The position numbers and the translations under genes were made by a program. A stretch of 64,000 bases of DNA, from contig NZ_FOVU01000004.1 of NCBI RefSeq assembly GCF_900115265.1, positions 120,977-184,976 on the forward strand, given 5' to 3'. Positions within the stretch are counted from its first letter, which is position 1; every line of letters begins with the position of its first letter. Source of the DNA: Bradyrhizobium sp. Ghvi (GTDB lineage: Bacteria; Pseudomonadota; Alphaproteobacteria; Rhizobiales; Xanthobacteraceae). Under the pieces are notes generated by a model, which worked only from the letters and a program-made list of their open reading frames with translations, was not told the origin of the DNA and did no database searches. This document shows positions 7,866 to 15,985 of the stretch, piece after piece.

Positions 7866-8453
7866 ATGAACGAAGCCGTTATCCTGACGCCGGAGCGGAT
7901 CCTCGAAGTCACCGAGGACGTCTTGCGGCGCTACGGACTTGCCAAGGCCACGGTGGTCGACGTTGCCCGTGCGCTCGATGTGAGCCACGGCAGCGTCTAT
8001 CGCCATTTCCCAAGCAAGGCCTCGCTGCGCGAGGCCGTCGCCAAACGTTGGCTGGACCGCATCGACGCGCCTCTCCTGGCGATCGCCGAGGAAAAGGGTC
8101 CTGCGCCTGACAGGCTCGACCGCTGGCTGCGCACCCTGTTCGCGGCCAAGCGTTCGCGCGTGCTCGACGACCCCGAGATGTTCGAGACCTATCTGACGCT
8201 GGCGCGCGAGGCGTGCGCGGCAGTCAAGTGCCACAAGGACACCATGATCGACCAGATCGCGGCGATCCTGGCCGACGGTGTCAAGCAGGGCGTGTTTGCC
8301 GTGGACGACGTGAGGGTTACTGCGCGGGCGATCTTCGACGGCACCTGCCGCTTTCACCACCCGGCCCATGCCGATGAGTGGAAGGATGCGGAGTTACCGG
8401 CCCGCGTCGATGCGACGCTCGCGCTGCTGTTGCGCGGGTTGAAGGCCCATTAG
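7866..8453 (+). CDS. TetR-family transcriptional regulator
   Basis: A 195-residue regulator from the chosen ATG at 7866, which follows an AAGGTG ribosome-binding site. The frame is open further upstream, but that part overlaps the micro-ORF in another frame and lacks family similarity. The N-terminal DNA-binding domain is clear: helix-turn-helix ATVVDVARALDVSHGSVYRHFPSK (residues ~27-50). The C-terminal ligand/dimerisation domain is helical. No target operon adjoins it, and the dyads at 7492-7533 suggest it controls its own transcript. The ligand is unknown. Confidence 0.88.
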   Translation: MNEAVILTPERILEVTEDVLRRYGLAKATVVDVARALDVSHGSVYRHFPSKASLREAVAKRWLDRIDAPLLAIAEEKGPAPDRLDRWLRTLFAAKRSRVLDDPEMFETYLTLAREACAAVKCHKDTMIDQIAAILADGVKQGVFAVDDVRVTARAIFDGTCRFHHPAHADEWKDAELPARVDATLALLLRGLKAH

Positions 8454-8486
8454 ACCGCGGCGACTGTTCGATACAGGCTGCGGCAA

Positions 8487-8783
8487 TCAACCTCTCGCCT
8501 TGTGAAGAAGAGCGGCATCGTGAGCCGATGACGAAGAATTTCGCGTGCGGAAAGCGCCGTTGGACGATGGCACGACCGGCGGGCTTTCGGGATACGCATT
8601 GACGGCGATTTCGACGTCGTCCTTTGACCGCTTGCGAAGGCGCTCGAATGCCAGCTCCTGATCGAGCATGGGGCAACGGAAGTGGACGACGGCAGTATCG
8701 GGAAGGCGGCAGAGCTCGTCGATGAGCTCTCCGACCGTGATGATCTGGGGATGGGCGACTGTCTTGTGGTGACCCTTGTTCAT
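8487..8783 (-). CDS. hypothetical protein, 98 residues
   Basis: I do not recognise this protein. The coding call rests on a strong ribosome-binding site (AGGAG and GAAGG just before ATG) and on a structured-looking core: ITVGELIDELCRLPDTAVVHFRCPMLDQELAFERL, which reads as helix-strand-helix. The last ~30 residues are Ser/His/Ala-rich and low in complexity. There is no signal peptide or membrane span, so it is probably cytoplasmic. It converges on the TetR gene and shares its direction with the two-component pair upstream, 111 bases away. Confidence 0.55.
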   Translation of the reverse strand: MNKGHHKTVAHPQIITVGELIDELCRLPDTAVVHFRCPMLDQELAFERLRKRSKDDVEIAVNAYPESPPVVPSSNGAFRTRNSSSSAHDAALLHKARG

Positions 8784-8894
8784 GACCTTCTACTCCTCAC
8801 TCAGTCGTCAACCGGAATGGAATAGCCTCCGTTCCAATCCGCCCGGCAGATCGGAGAATTTCATGGTATTCCAGCCTATGCGGCAGTTCTGCTG

Positions 8895-9548
8895 CTAGAT
8901 CCTGGTCAGTCCGCAAGCCGCCGCGAGCCGCACCAGCTGCGCGTCCGTGCGCGCGCCGGTCTTGGTCTTGATGAGATAGTGATAGTTCTGGACCGTCTTG
9001 ACGCTGAGATTGAGATGCATCGCGATCTGCTCGGTGGTGGCGCCGCCGGCAAACTGCCGCAAGATCTCGATCTCGCGCTCGCCCAATTGATCCAGCGCTG
9101 ATCCGGTCGGCGAGAGGCTGTCCTCGGCCAGCACATGGGCGATGTCGTCGCTCATGGCGCGCTCGCCGCGTGCGACGCCGCGAATGGCATTGACGACGGC
9201 GGTTGGCGCGCTGCTCTTGGTGACGAAACCGGAAGCGCCGGCATTGAAGGCGGCTTTCACCAGCACGGCCTCGTTGTGCATGGTGAAGACGAGGATCCGC
9301 GCCCGCGGACTGCGTGCGCGGATGTTGCGGATTGCCTCCAGCCCGCTGGCGCCCGGCATCGAGATGTCCATCACGATGATGTCCGGGTCATGCGTCTTGA
9401 AGGCGGAGTAGGCGTCGGCGGCGTTGTCGGCCTCCGCCACGACATGGAGATCGCCTTGGCTTTCCAGCACGCGCCGGTAGCCTTGGCGGACGATCGGATG
9501 GTCGTCGACCAGCAGCACCGAGATGCCTGTTGCTGCGACCTCGCTCAT
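8895..9548 (-). CDS. NarL/FixJ-type response regulator
   Basis: A 217-residue two-domain regulator. The receiver has the acidic pocket (VDDHP), phospho-acceptor Asp in DIIVMDISMPG (~56) and the conserved Thr/Lys (FTMHNE, KSSAP). The C-terminal LuxR-type helix-turn-helix is LGEREIEILRQFAGGATTEQIAMHLNLSVKTVQNYHYLIKTK. ATG at 9548 was chosen over an upstream in-frame start because the kinase stop is only 7 bases upstream. It forms a two-component pair with the kinase gene before it. MoxX-like by partner resemblance, but target genes are unknown. Confidence 0.92.
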   Translation of the reverse strand: MSEVAATGISVLLVDDHPIVRQGYRRVLESQGDLHVVAEADNAADAYSAFKTHDPDIIVMDISMPGASGLEAIRNIRARSPRARILVFTMHNEAVLVKAAFNAGASGFVTKSSAPTAVVNAIRGVARGERAMSDDIAHVLAEDSLSPTGSALDQLGEREIEILRQFAGGATTEQIAMHLNLSVKTVQNYHYLIKTKTGARTDAQLVRLAAACGLTRI

Positions 9549-9555
9549 GACGGCC

Positions 9556-10926
9556 TCACGCGGCGAGCGGAATCGTTGCGGCAATGCTGAGGCCGCGCCT
9601 TGCAGACAGGATCGACAGCGAGCCGCCGGCAGCCGTCACCCGCTCGCGGATGCCGGTGAGGCCGAATCCGGCCGACCGTTCCACGCACGCCGCATTGCCG
9701 CCGCCATCGTCTTCGACATGGATCAGAAGCGCATCGTCCTCGCCCGGGCGCCGCTCGATGCGCAACGAGATCTCGCTGGCCACACCGTGCCGCAGCGCAT
9801 TGGTCAGGCATTCCTGCGCGACCCGATAGGCGGTCGTTGCGGCCGGGCCGCTGATGTCGGTGAGGTCGCCTTTGAGGTCGAGCTGGATCGTCGGCTGCGT
9901 CGCGCTCTGCGAGCGCCAGCTGTCGACGAGGTTGACAAGGCTGGCTTCCAGCCCGAGCTCCTCGGGCAGGGGATTGCGCAGGCGCTTCAGTGCATCGCGC
10001 AGCGAAGCCATCAGATGGTGCGTGGCCTGCGAGATCATGCGCGCGTCCTGCGCGATGCCGTGATCGTTGCCGTGCTGCGCGCTCGCCGTCTCGATCGTAT
10101 TGGCGAAGGCGAGGACGGCCGAGAGATTTTGCCCGAACTCGTCATGCAGCTCGCGGGCGAGCGCGCGCCGCTCGTCGTCGCGGATCCCGATCAGGCGCCG
10201 CGTCAACGCCGCGCGCTGATCGGTGGCCTCTTCAAGCCGGCTGGCGAGCGCATCGACGGCCGCTCCGATCATCGTCAACTCCATGGAGCGGAAGCGCGGC
10301 AATTTTGTGCGATACTGGCCGCGTGCCATGCGCTGCAGGGCCAGCACGATGGCGCGCGCCGGCGCCAGCGTGTGCGCGATCGCAAGCGAGGCGAGCAGGG
10401 CAATCGCCGCCGCCATCAGCAGCGCGACGTCGATCACGTTGAGAATGTACTCCCAGGCGAGCGAAATCGAAGCTGATTGATCCGGCGTCGCCACCACTGT
10501 TCCAGCGGCGGCGGCGCGCGGGCTGACCGGCCGCACCACCTCGGCGTGGCTGCCGAGGAAGGTCGGAACGATGGACGCGAACCAGCGTGGCGGCGTCCGG
10601 CCGATCCCCTGGCTCTGGCCGCATAGCGGCTTTTCAAAAGCTGCCGCCGGTTGGAACTCGACGCAGACGCCGGGCGAAATCAGCTTCATCGTCTCCAGCG
10701 TGCGCCATTCCGGAACGGGCACGAGATGCTCGCGCATTCTGTTGCTGCGCAGCAAGAGTTCATGCCAGTACAGGCCCTGAAGCGCCTGCGCGACCCGCTG
10801 CGCGGACGCCGCAGTCGCCCGGTCGACGCTGCGATAGGCATCGAAGGTGGCCCACATGGTCGCCGCGCCCAGGCACAGCGCAACGATGAGAAGCAGACGG
10901 GCGACAAGCTGAAGCACGAGGCGCAT
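9556..10926 (-). CDS. NarX/UhpB-type sensor histidine kinase (MoxY-like)
   Basis: A 456-residue membrane kinase: first span ~5-27, periplasmic sensor domain ~28-165 (with PGVCVEF, resembling LapD/MoxY N domains), second span ~168-190, HAMP ~190-245, HisKA_3 dimerisation domain with the phospho-accepting His in ARELHDEFGQNLSAV (~262), and a C-terminal ATPase domain (AQECLTNALRHG, VEDDGGG, GFGLTGIRERV). It would phosphorylate the regulator encoded 7 bases downstream. The signal sensed is unknown. The MoxY resemblance is from memory of the family and is tentative. Confidence 0.9.
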   Translation of the reverse strand: MRLVLQLVARLLLIVALCLGAATMWATFDAYRSVDRATAASAQRVAQALQGLYWHELLLRSNRMREHLVPVPEWRTLETMKLISPGVCVEFQPAAAFEKPLCGQSQGIGRTPPRWFASIVPTFLGSHAEVVRPVSPRAAAAGTVVATPDQSASISLAWEYILNVIDVALLMAAAIALLASLAIAHTLAPARAIVLALQRMARGQYRTKLPRFRSMELTMIGAAVDALASRLEEATDQRAALTRRLIGIRDDERRALARELHDEFGQNLSAVLAFANTIETASAQHGNDHGIAQDARMISQATHHLMASLRDALKRLRNPLPEELGLEASLVNLVDSWRSQSATQPTIQLDLKGDLTDISGPAATTAYRVAQECLTNALRHGVASEISLRIERRPGEDDALLIHVEDDGGGNAACVERSAGFGLTGIRERVTAAGGSLSILSARRGLSIAATIPLAA

Positions 10927-11110
10927 GCGATCACCCCAAAGTTTGGTAAGCTCAGCCTAACAACGCGGCCGAGGCTTGCCAATTGCGGGGTTGGGCCAGA
11001 TTGCAGCTCGGGCAAATTTCCCAAGCTCCATTGGGCATGAGTCTTTGGACCCGGCATCGCGGTTTTGATCTAATCGGGACGGAATCGTTCGAGGTCAGGA
11101 GCAGCGCAGC

Positions 11111-11896
11111 ATGAGTTCAATGACGATTGGACCGATCGCAAACAGCCCGACCGACCCATCCGAGCGCAGTGCGCTCTTGTTCTGGATGATCTTCACCGGG
11201 CTCTCGATTTTCGCCGTGGTGCTGCTGTGGCGGTTCGGCCTGATCCATCTGATGTTGACCTCGGACCGAACCTACATTTCGAGCGTGATCGCGGTGCTCT
11301 ATCTCGTCACCTGCGGCCACTGCTTTCTGCGGACACGTGCGATTGCGCGCGAGGGTGCGGCGGCGCGACGCTGCCGGGGGGTGCTCGCCGCGCCGGATGG
11401 CAGCAAGGCGCTCGACGCGCACGCGTCGGGCCTGCCGCGCGGGCTGGTGCGGGACCACATCGAGAGCCTCGTGACCAAGGCCGCCGCGCAGGATTATCGC
11501 CCGGTCGATCAGACGCTGCTGCTGCGGACGCTCGCTGATCGCCTGCGCGGCTCCAACGGGTTCGGCGCGTTCGTCTCTGACACGCTGATGAAGCTCGGCC
11601 TGCTCGGCACCATCATCGGCTTCATCATCATGCTGGCCCCGATCGCCGGGCTGGACGCCGCCGACAAGGTCGCGATGCGCTCCTCGATGGGGTTGATGAG
11701 CGATGGCATGGCCGTCGCGATGTACACGACCTTGGCGGGTCTGGTCGGCTCCATCCTGGTCCGCATCCAGTACTACATGCTGGATGCGGCAACCCAGCGG
11801 GTGTTCTCCGATGCCGTGGTCCTGACCGAGACCTATGTGACGCCCGTTCTCGAACGCCGAGGCGCTGGAGTCAAAGGCGCCGGATCGTCGCCATGA
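11111..11896 (+). CDS. MotA/TolQ/ExbB-like proton-channel family membrane protein
   Basis: A 261-residue membrane protein with two N-terminal spans (~22-42 and ~55-75), a cytoplasmic stretch with an SLVTKAAAQDYR segment, and two C-terminal spans containing LMKLGLLGTIIGFIIMLAPIAGL and MAVAMYTTLAGLVGSILVRIQ. The last two match the pore helices of the MotA/TolQ/ExbB family (L-G-L-L-G-T-I-x-G then A-L-x-T-T-x-x-G). Such proteins form the outer ring of proton-driven 5:2 motors. The next gene overlaps it by 4 bases (ATGA) and encodes a single-span partner. No TonB/Tol or flagellar genes are nearby, so the load driven by the motor is unknown. Confidence 0.82.
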   Translation: MSSMTIGPIANSPTDPSERSALLFWMIFTGLSIFAVVLLWRFGLIHLMLTSDRTYISSVIAVLYLVTCGHCFLRTRAIAREGAAARRCRGVLAAPDGSKALDAHASGLPRGLVRDHIESLVTKAAAQDYRPVDQTLLLRTLADRLRGSNGFGAFVSDTLMKLGLLGTIIGFIIMLAPIAGLDAADKVAMRSSMGLMSDGMAVAMYTTLAGLVGSILVRIQYYMLDAATQRVFSDAVVLTETYVTPVLERRGAGVKGAGSSP

Positions 11897-12579
11897 TGGA
11901 TGATTTCGGTCTCTATCCGCGCGAGGAGCAGTTCGATCCGCTGGGCGTGATGCTGTTCAAGGCGCTCCAGGTGGTCGCGTTCCTGTTCTTCCTTGCGCTG
12001 CTCGCGGTCTCGCCCGATGCCAAGGACGGCAAGATCGACTCCAAGGCCGAGTTCATGATCACGCTGGACTGGCCGGACAATCACCCTGACGATCTCGACC
12101 TGTTCGTGCAGGACCCCGCCGGCAACATCGCCTGGTATCGCCATCGCGAGGCCGGCTTTCTCACGCTCGACCGCGACGACAGAGGCGGAGCCAACGACTT
12201 CATCATGGTTGCCGGCAAGAAGATCGCTTCGCCGATCCGCGAGGAGATCGTGACGCTGCGCGGCATCGTCCCCGGCGAGTACACCGTCAACGTCTCGCAT
12301 TTCGTCGCGACGACGGGCGAACCGGTGACGGCCAACGTGAAAGTGCAGAAGCTCAACCCGACCGCGCAGGTGATCTTCGACAACAAATTCACGCTCGATC
12401 ATACCGGCGATGAGAAGACTGCGGTGCGGTTTCGGCTCGATGCCGAAGGCAAGGTCATCGATGTCAACCAAAGGCCGAAATCGCTGATGGAGACTTTTCG
12501 CAGCACTTGGCGCAACGGGGCCGATCTCGACCCGAGGACCGGCGTGAGCAGGAACGCTACGAGAATTCGCCGTGATTAA
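11893..12579 (+). CDS. single-span membrane protein with DUF2135-like periplasmic domain
   Basis: A 228-residue protein: a short cytoplasmic N terminus with Asp15 just before one membrane span (~16-40), then a periplasmic region. Asp next to a single N-terminal span, translated by coupling after an ExbB-like gene, resembles ExbD/MotB stators. The periplasmic part is unlike ExbD: DWPDNHPDDLDLFVQDPAGNIAWY fits the DUF2135/YfaP-like beta-sandwich in which D-x-D-L-x-V-x-D-P-x-G is conserved. The C-terminal ~40 residues are basic. The likely role is the moving or anchoring partner of the upstream channel subunit, which is inferred from layout. Confidence 0.7.
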   Translation: MMDDFGLYPREEQFDPLGVMLFKALQVVAFLFFLALLAVSPDAKDGKIDSKAEFMITLDWPDNHPDDLDLFVQDPAGNIAWYRHREAGFLTLDRDDRGGANDFIMVAGKKIASPIREEIVTLRGIVPGEYTVNVSHFVATTGEPVTANVKVQKLNPTAQVIFDNKFTLDHTGDEKTAVRFRLDAEGKVIDVNQRPKSLMETFRSTWRNGADLDPRTGVSRNATRIRRD

Positions 12580-13177
12580 TTTGCAGACGGTCATCCTCAC
12601 GCTTTCGGTCGCCTATGCCGTGATCGGCGCGCTGCTGCTGGTCGTGCTGGTCTATGCACGGCTGCACTGGTCGCTGAAGGCGGTCGCGGTGATCGTGACC
12701 AGCGCTTTCTATATCGTCAGCTTCACGGAAATGCGCGGGCTGCTCGGCTGGGCCAGCACCGACCGGCTGCCCACTGCCTTCAAGCTGCTCAAGGCGCGGA
12801 TCGTCGAGCCGCATTCGCTGGAGGGGGATCCCGGCTCGATCTATCTCTGGGTCGAGGAACTCGACGAGGACCACCGTCCGAGCGGCATCCCGCGCGCTTT
12901 CCGCGTCCCCTACAACGATGGTCTGGCCGAGAAGACCCATGCCGCGGAGAACGAGATCGCGGCCGGCCATCCGCAGGGTGGGCGCGCGGCCGACTTTGGC
13001 GGCGGTGAGGGCAGCCTGATCGACATGGTCCGGGAATATGTGACTCCCAAGGCCATCCTGGAAACCAGTGGCGGCGATTCCTCGACGGGGGAATTCAATG
13101 CTCCACCCGCCGGCGCTCAAGGCGCCGCCTTCACGCCGCTGCCACCGCCCCGTATGCCGCCGAAAGACGAGCAATAG
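12572..13177 (+). CDS. membrane protein of unknown function, channel-kinase operon
   Basis: A 201-residue protein that I do not recognise. It has two N-terminal membrane spans (~8-28 and ~34-52) followed by a hydrophilic domain with SIYLWVEELDEDHRPSGIPRAFRVPY and a Pro/Gly-rich tail. The GTG start lies 8 bases inside the end of the preceding gene, so it is translationally coupled. It is the third membrane component of the operon, and the long soluble tail could link the ExbB-like complex to the phosphatase and kinase that follow. Function is unknown. Confidence 0.7.
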   Translation: MINLQTVILTLSVAYAVIGALLLVVLVYARLHWSLKAVAVIVTSAFYIVSFTEMRGLLGWASTDRLPTAFKLLKARIVEPHSLEGDPGSIYLWVEELDEDHRPSGIPRAFRVPYNDGLAEKTHAAENEIAAGHPQGGRAADFGGGEGSLIDMVREYVTPKAILETSGGDSSTGEFNAPPAGAQGAAFTPLPPPRMPPKDEQ

Positions 13178-13290
13178 GCTCCATTGCCGTCGGTCTTGCG
13201 CTGGCCAACTGCCCCGCGCTGGCGCATCTTGTTGACCTTCCTCAAATTGGCTTTATCGGCTTCCAATAAGAATTTGAGGGTGGAGGGTGC

Positions 13291-14031
13291 GTGCTTCTCG
13301 CTGTCTTCTCGGATATCCACGGCAACCGGCAGGCGTTCGAGGCGTGCCTGAGGGTGGCCCGCGCCAGGGCTGCGGAGCGGTTCATCCTGCTCGGCGACTT
13401 CGTCGGCTATGGCGCCGATCCGGAATGGGTTGTGGACACCGCCATGGATCTGGTCGCTCATGGCGCCATCGCCGTGCGTGGCAATCATGACGAAGCCGTC
13501 AACACGACCTCCGAGAACATGAACAACGACGCGCAGATCGCGATCGAGTGGACGCGCGGGCGGCTCGACACGGCGCAGCGGCGGTTCCTGGCCGAGCTGC
13601 CGATGCTGGTGGAGGACGGCGATCGTCTGTTCGTGCACGCCGAGGCTTCGAGCCCGAAGCGCTGGAATTACGTTCGTTCGACCACGGATGCTGCCAAGAG
13701 CCTGATCGCGACGCCGTCCCACGTCACCTTCTGCGGCCACATCCACCGGCCCGCGCTCTATTCGATGTCGGTGACCGCGAAGATGACGAGCTTCGTGCCC
13801 AAGACCGACGTGCCGGTACAGCTCCTGCGCGGGCGGCAATGGCTCGCCGTGCTCGGCTCGGTCGGCCAGCCCCGCGATGGCGATCCCTCTGCGTCCTTCG
13901 TGCTGTTTGACACGGTATCGTGCCAGATCACCTATTGCCGTGTGCCCTATGACATCGCGAGCGCGGCGAACAAGATCCGCGAGAACGGCCTGCCGCCCTG
14001 GCTCGCCGACCGACTGTCGCAGGGACGCTAG
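13291..14031 (+). CDS. calcineurin-like metallophosphoesterase
   Basis: A 246-residue phosphoesterase with all metal-binding motifs in order: FSDIHGN (~6-12), LLGDFVGYGADP (~35-46), RGNHDEA (~63-69), a VHAE segment (~118) and CGHIHRP (~150). This is the YfcE/ApaH/PrpA-like group that dephosphorylates proteins, nucleotides or phosphodiesters with two metal ions. The GTG start follows GGAGGG. It ends directly against the start of a Ser/Thr kinase gene (stop and ATG adjacent). It may be the phosphatase that opposes this kinase, as PrpA/PPP-type enzymes do, which is an inference from adjacency. Confidence 0.88.
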   Translation: MLLAVFSDIHGNRQAFEACLRVARARAAERFILLGDFVGYGADPEWVVDTAMDLVAHGAIAVRGNHDEAVNTTSENMNNDAQIAIEWTRGRLDTAQRRFLAELPMLVEDGDRLFVHAEASSPKRWNYVRSTTDAAKSLIATPSHVTFCGHIHRPALYSMSVTAKMTSFVPKTDVPVQLLRGRQWLAVLGSVGQPRDGDPSASFVLFDTVSCQITYCRVPYDIASAANKIRENGLPPWLADRLSQGR

Positions 14032-15465
14032 ATGCCTAAATCCCTGATCAAGTCGGGCGCCGTCATCGACGGCTACACGATCGGCGAATGCGTCCATGCC
14101 GGCGGCATGGCGACGCTGTGGACCGTCACCCATCCCGGCATCGAGGCGCCGCTGCTGATGAAGGTCCCGCGGGCTTCGGAAGGCGAGGATCCTGCAGCGA
14201 TCGTCTCGTTCGAGATGGAGATGATGATCCTGCCGAGGCTCGCAGGTCCCCACGTGCCGCACTGCTACGGCACCGGCGATTTCGCGCGCCAGGCCTATGC
14301 CGTGATCGAGCGCATTCCCGGGACCACGCTCTACAAGCGGCTGCCCGATCTTCCGCTGCCCTACGAGGAGGCGCGGCTGCTGGTCGCGAAGATCGCGGCC
14401 GCGCTCGCCGATCTGCACCGGCAAAACGTGATCCATCACGACATCAAACCGAGCAGCGTCATGTTTCGCGAGAGCGGGGATGCCGTGCTGATCGATTACG
14501 GCCTGTCGCATCACGACCATCTGCCCGATCTGTTGCAGGAGGAGTTCCGCCTGCCTTACGGCACCGCGCCCTATATGGCGCCGGAGCGCCTTTTGGGTGT
14601 GCGCGACGATCCGCGCAGCGATCTGTTTTCGCTCGGGGTGCTGCTTTATTTCTTCACGACAGGCGAGCGCCCCTTCGGCGAGGGCGAGACGCTGCGCGCG
14701 ATGCGGCGAAGGCTGTGGCGCGATCCGCACCCCCCGCGAAGCTTGCGCGCCGACTATCCGCCGTGGCTCCAGGAAGTGGTGCTGCGGTGCCTGGAGATCG
14801 AGCCGGTCTGGCGCTATCCGACCGCGACCCAGCTCGCCTTCGATCTTGCCCATCCCGATCAGGTCAAGCTGACCGCGCGTTCGGAGCGGCTGAAGCGCGA
14901 TCCCCTCTCCGTCGCGTGGCGCCGCCGCTTTAATCCGGATGTCAAGCAGCCGCGGGCGAAGTCGGATGTGGCGGAACAGATCGCTTCGAGCCCGATCCTT
15001 GCGGTCGCGCTCGACACGGTGGAGGGTACGCCCGAGCTGAACGAGGCGCTGCGCGTCACGACCGAGCGCATCCTGGCGACGTTGCCGTCGGCGCGGCTCG
15101 CCTGCGTCAATGTGCTCAAGCTCAACCGCATTGCCATCGACAAGACGTTGGACGAGCAGGGCTCCAACAAGCATATCGACCGGCTGGTCGCGCTCCGGCA
15201 CTGGGCGGCGCCCCTGAAGCTGGACGAGAGCCGACTATCGGTTCATGTGCTGGAGGCGGTCGATCCTGCCGCCGCGTTGCTGGAATTCGCCGAGGTCAAC
15301 CAGGTTGACCATCTCATCGTCGGCGCGCGGCAGAGTTCGTTCAGGCGCACGCTGCTCGGCAGCGTCTCGGCCAAGGTCGCCGCGGAGGCGACCTCCACCG
15401 TCACCGTGGTGCGGCCGCCGCGGATGGCTGCGGCGAAACCGGGCGCCGGCGTGGTGTGGGGCTAG
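14032..15465 (+). CDS. Ser/Thr protein kinase fused to UspA domain
   Basis: A 477-residue cytoplasmic protein. Residues ~12-275 are a Hanks-type kinase: modified glycine loop (ECVHAGGMATLW), ATP-anchoring Lys in LLMKVPR, helix-C Glu in EMEMM, catalytic loop HHDIKPSSVMF, DYG in place of DFG, and APE (MAPERLL). The catalytic Asp and Lys are kept, but the usual Asn of HRDxKPxN is Ser, so activity may be reduced or altered. Residues ~310-465 are a universal-stress domain with the G-x2-G-x9-G-S nucleotide motif degenerate (VGARQSSFRRTLLGS). It closes the channel/phosphatase operon. Domain calls are secure; targets are unknown. Confidence 0.88.
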   Translation: MPKSLIKSGAVIDGYTIGECVHAGGMATLWTVTHPGIEAPLLMKVPRASEGEDPAAIVSFEMEMMILPRLAGPHVPHCYGTGDFARQAYAVIERIPGTTLYKRLPDLPLPYEEARLLVAKIAAALADLHRQNVIHHDIKPSSVMFRESGDAVLIDYGLSHHDHLPDLLQEEFRLPYGTAPYMAPERLLGVRDDPRSDLFSLGVLLYFFTTGERPFGEGETLRAMRRRLWRDPHPPRSLRADYPPWLQEVVLRCLEIEPVWRYPTATQLAFDLAHPDQVKLTARSERLKRDPLSVAWRRRFNPDVKQPRAKSDVAEQIASSPILAVALDTVEGTPELNEALRVTTERILATLPSARLACVNVLKLNRIAIDKTLDEQGSNKHIDRLVALRHWAAPLKLDESRLSVHVLEAVDPAAALLEFAEVNQVDHLIVGARQSSFRRTLLGSVSAKVAAEATSTVTVVRPPRMAAAKPGAGVVWG

Positions 15466-15471
15466 GAAAAA

Positions 15472-15663
15472 TCAAGCCGCGTGAGCGGTATGGATCGCGC
15501 GCTTGCGGCGGATCGGCCAAGCGAACTGAGGGCCGGTCTCGCCGTGGTCGGCATGGCCGCCGAAGTACTGGATGATCTCGCGGCAGGGTTCGCAGGCAAA
15601 GAGGTTACGCGACGCGGCTGCCTTGGCCATTTCCTTGAGACAGTTGGGGCAGTGCGGTTTCAT
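15472..15663 (-). CDS. small zinc-ribbon-like protein, 63 residues
   Basis: Two CxxC pairs, HCPNC near the N terminus and ACEPC about 20 residues later, suggest a treble-clef or zinc-ribbon fold. The C-terminal half is His/Arg-rich. I do not know a named family for it. It starts 3 bases after the stop of the preceding 59-residue gene, making it the third member of a small-gene cluster, and it converges on the kinase-UspA gene 6 bases away. The four cysteines and the tight spacing support coding. Confidence 0.6.
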   Translation of the reverse strand: MKPHCPNCLKEMAKAAASRNLFACEPCREIIQYFGGHADHGETGPQFAWPIRRKRAIHTAHAA

Positions 15664-15666
15664 GGT

Positions 15667-15846
15667 TCAATCCGGAAAAGAGAGTCTCAGTGTCGGCGTT
15701 GCGAGGCGAATGCCGGAGCCGGCATCCTTGTCGAAGGCACGATCGGTACGCTTGAGGCGACCGAAGAAATAATCGAGGTTCGGATGCGGACGACGGGGAA
15801 TGCGGCAGCGGCGCTTCGGCAGGCGCTTGACCAGGGCGATCTGCAT
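15667..15846 (-). CDS. small basic protein, 59 residues
   Basis: A hypothetical protein rich in Arg/Lys/Pro (starts MQIALVKRLPKRRCRIPRR). It has no membrane span and no recognised domain. The start is 4 bases after the stop of the upstream 44-residue membrane protein, and its own stop is 3 bases before the zinc-ribbon gene, so it is probably translated by coupling. The strong positive charge suggests nucleic acid or ribosome contact, but nothing in the sequence proves it. Confidence 0.45.
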   Translation of the reverse strand: MQIALVKRLPKRRCRIPRRPHPNLDYFFGRLKRTDRAFDKDAGSGIRLATPTLRLSFPD

Positions 15847-15850
15847 GGCG

Positions 15851-15985
15851 TCAGCCCCGGTCGCGGCGGATGACACGCGCGGAGCGCGCCGGGACCTTTT
15901 CCGGTCCGGCCGATGGGCCAAACACAACAAACGCACTGAAACCGATCCACAACGCTACGCCAGTCCAAACCAGGGTCGTCGTCAT
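15851..15985 (-). CDS. small single-span membrane protein, 44 residues
   Basis: Starts MTTTLVWTGVALWIGFSAFV, one clear membrane span, followed by a basic, soluble tail (VPARSARVIRRDRG). It is preceded by GGGAGC 6 bases before ATG. It leads a run of three tiny genes (44, 59 and 63 residues) separated by 4 and 3 bases. Topology suggests an N-out/C-in small inner-membrane protein. I do not recognise a family. Coding is supported by the ribosome-binding site, hydrophobic pattern and gene spacing. Confidence 0.55.
   Translation of the reverse strand: MTTTLVWTGVALWIGFSAFVVFGPSAGPEKVPARSARVIRRDRG

Noticed and set aside
13117..15201. Very long open frame (694 codons) on the minus strand
   Set aside because: It is antisense to the phosphatase and kinase genes and to the end of the membrane-protein gene. 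Its translation is Arg/His/Gln/Asp-rich with no domain, as expected from GC-rich codon structure of the real genes.
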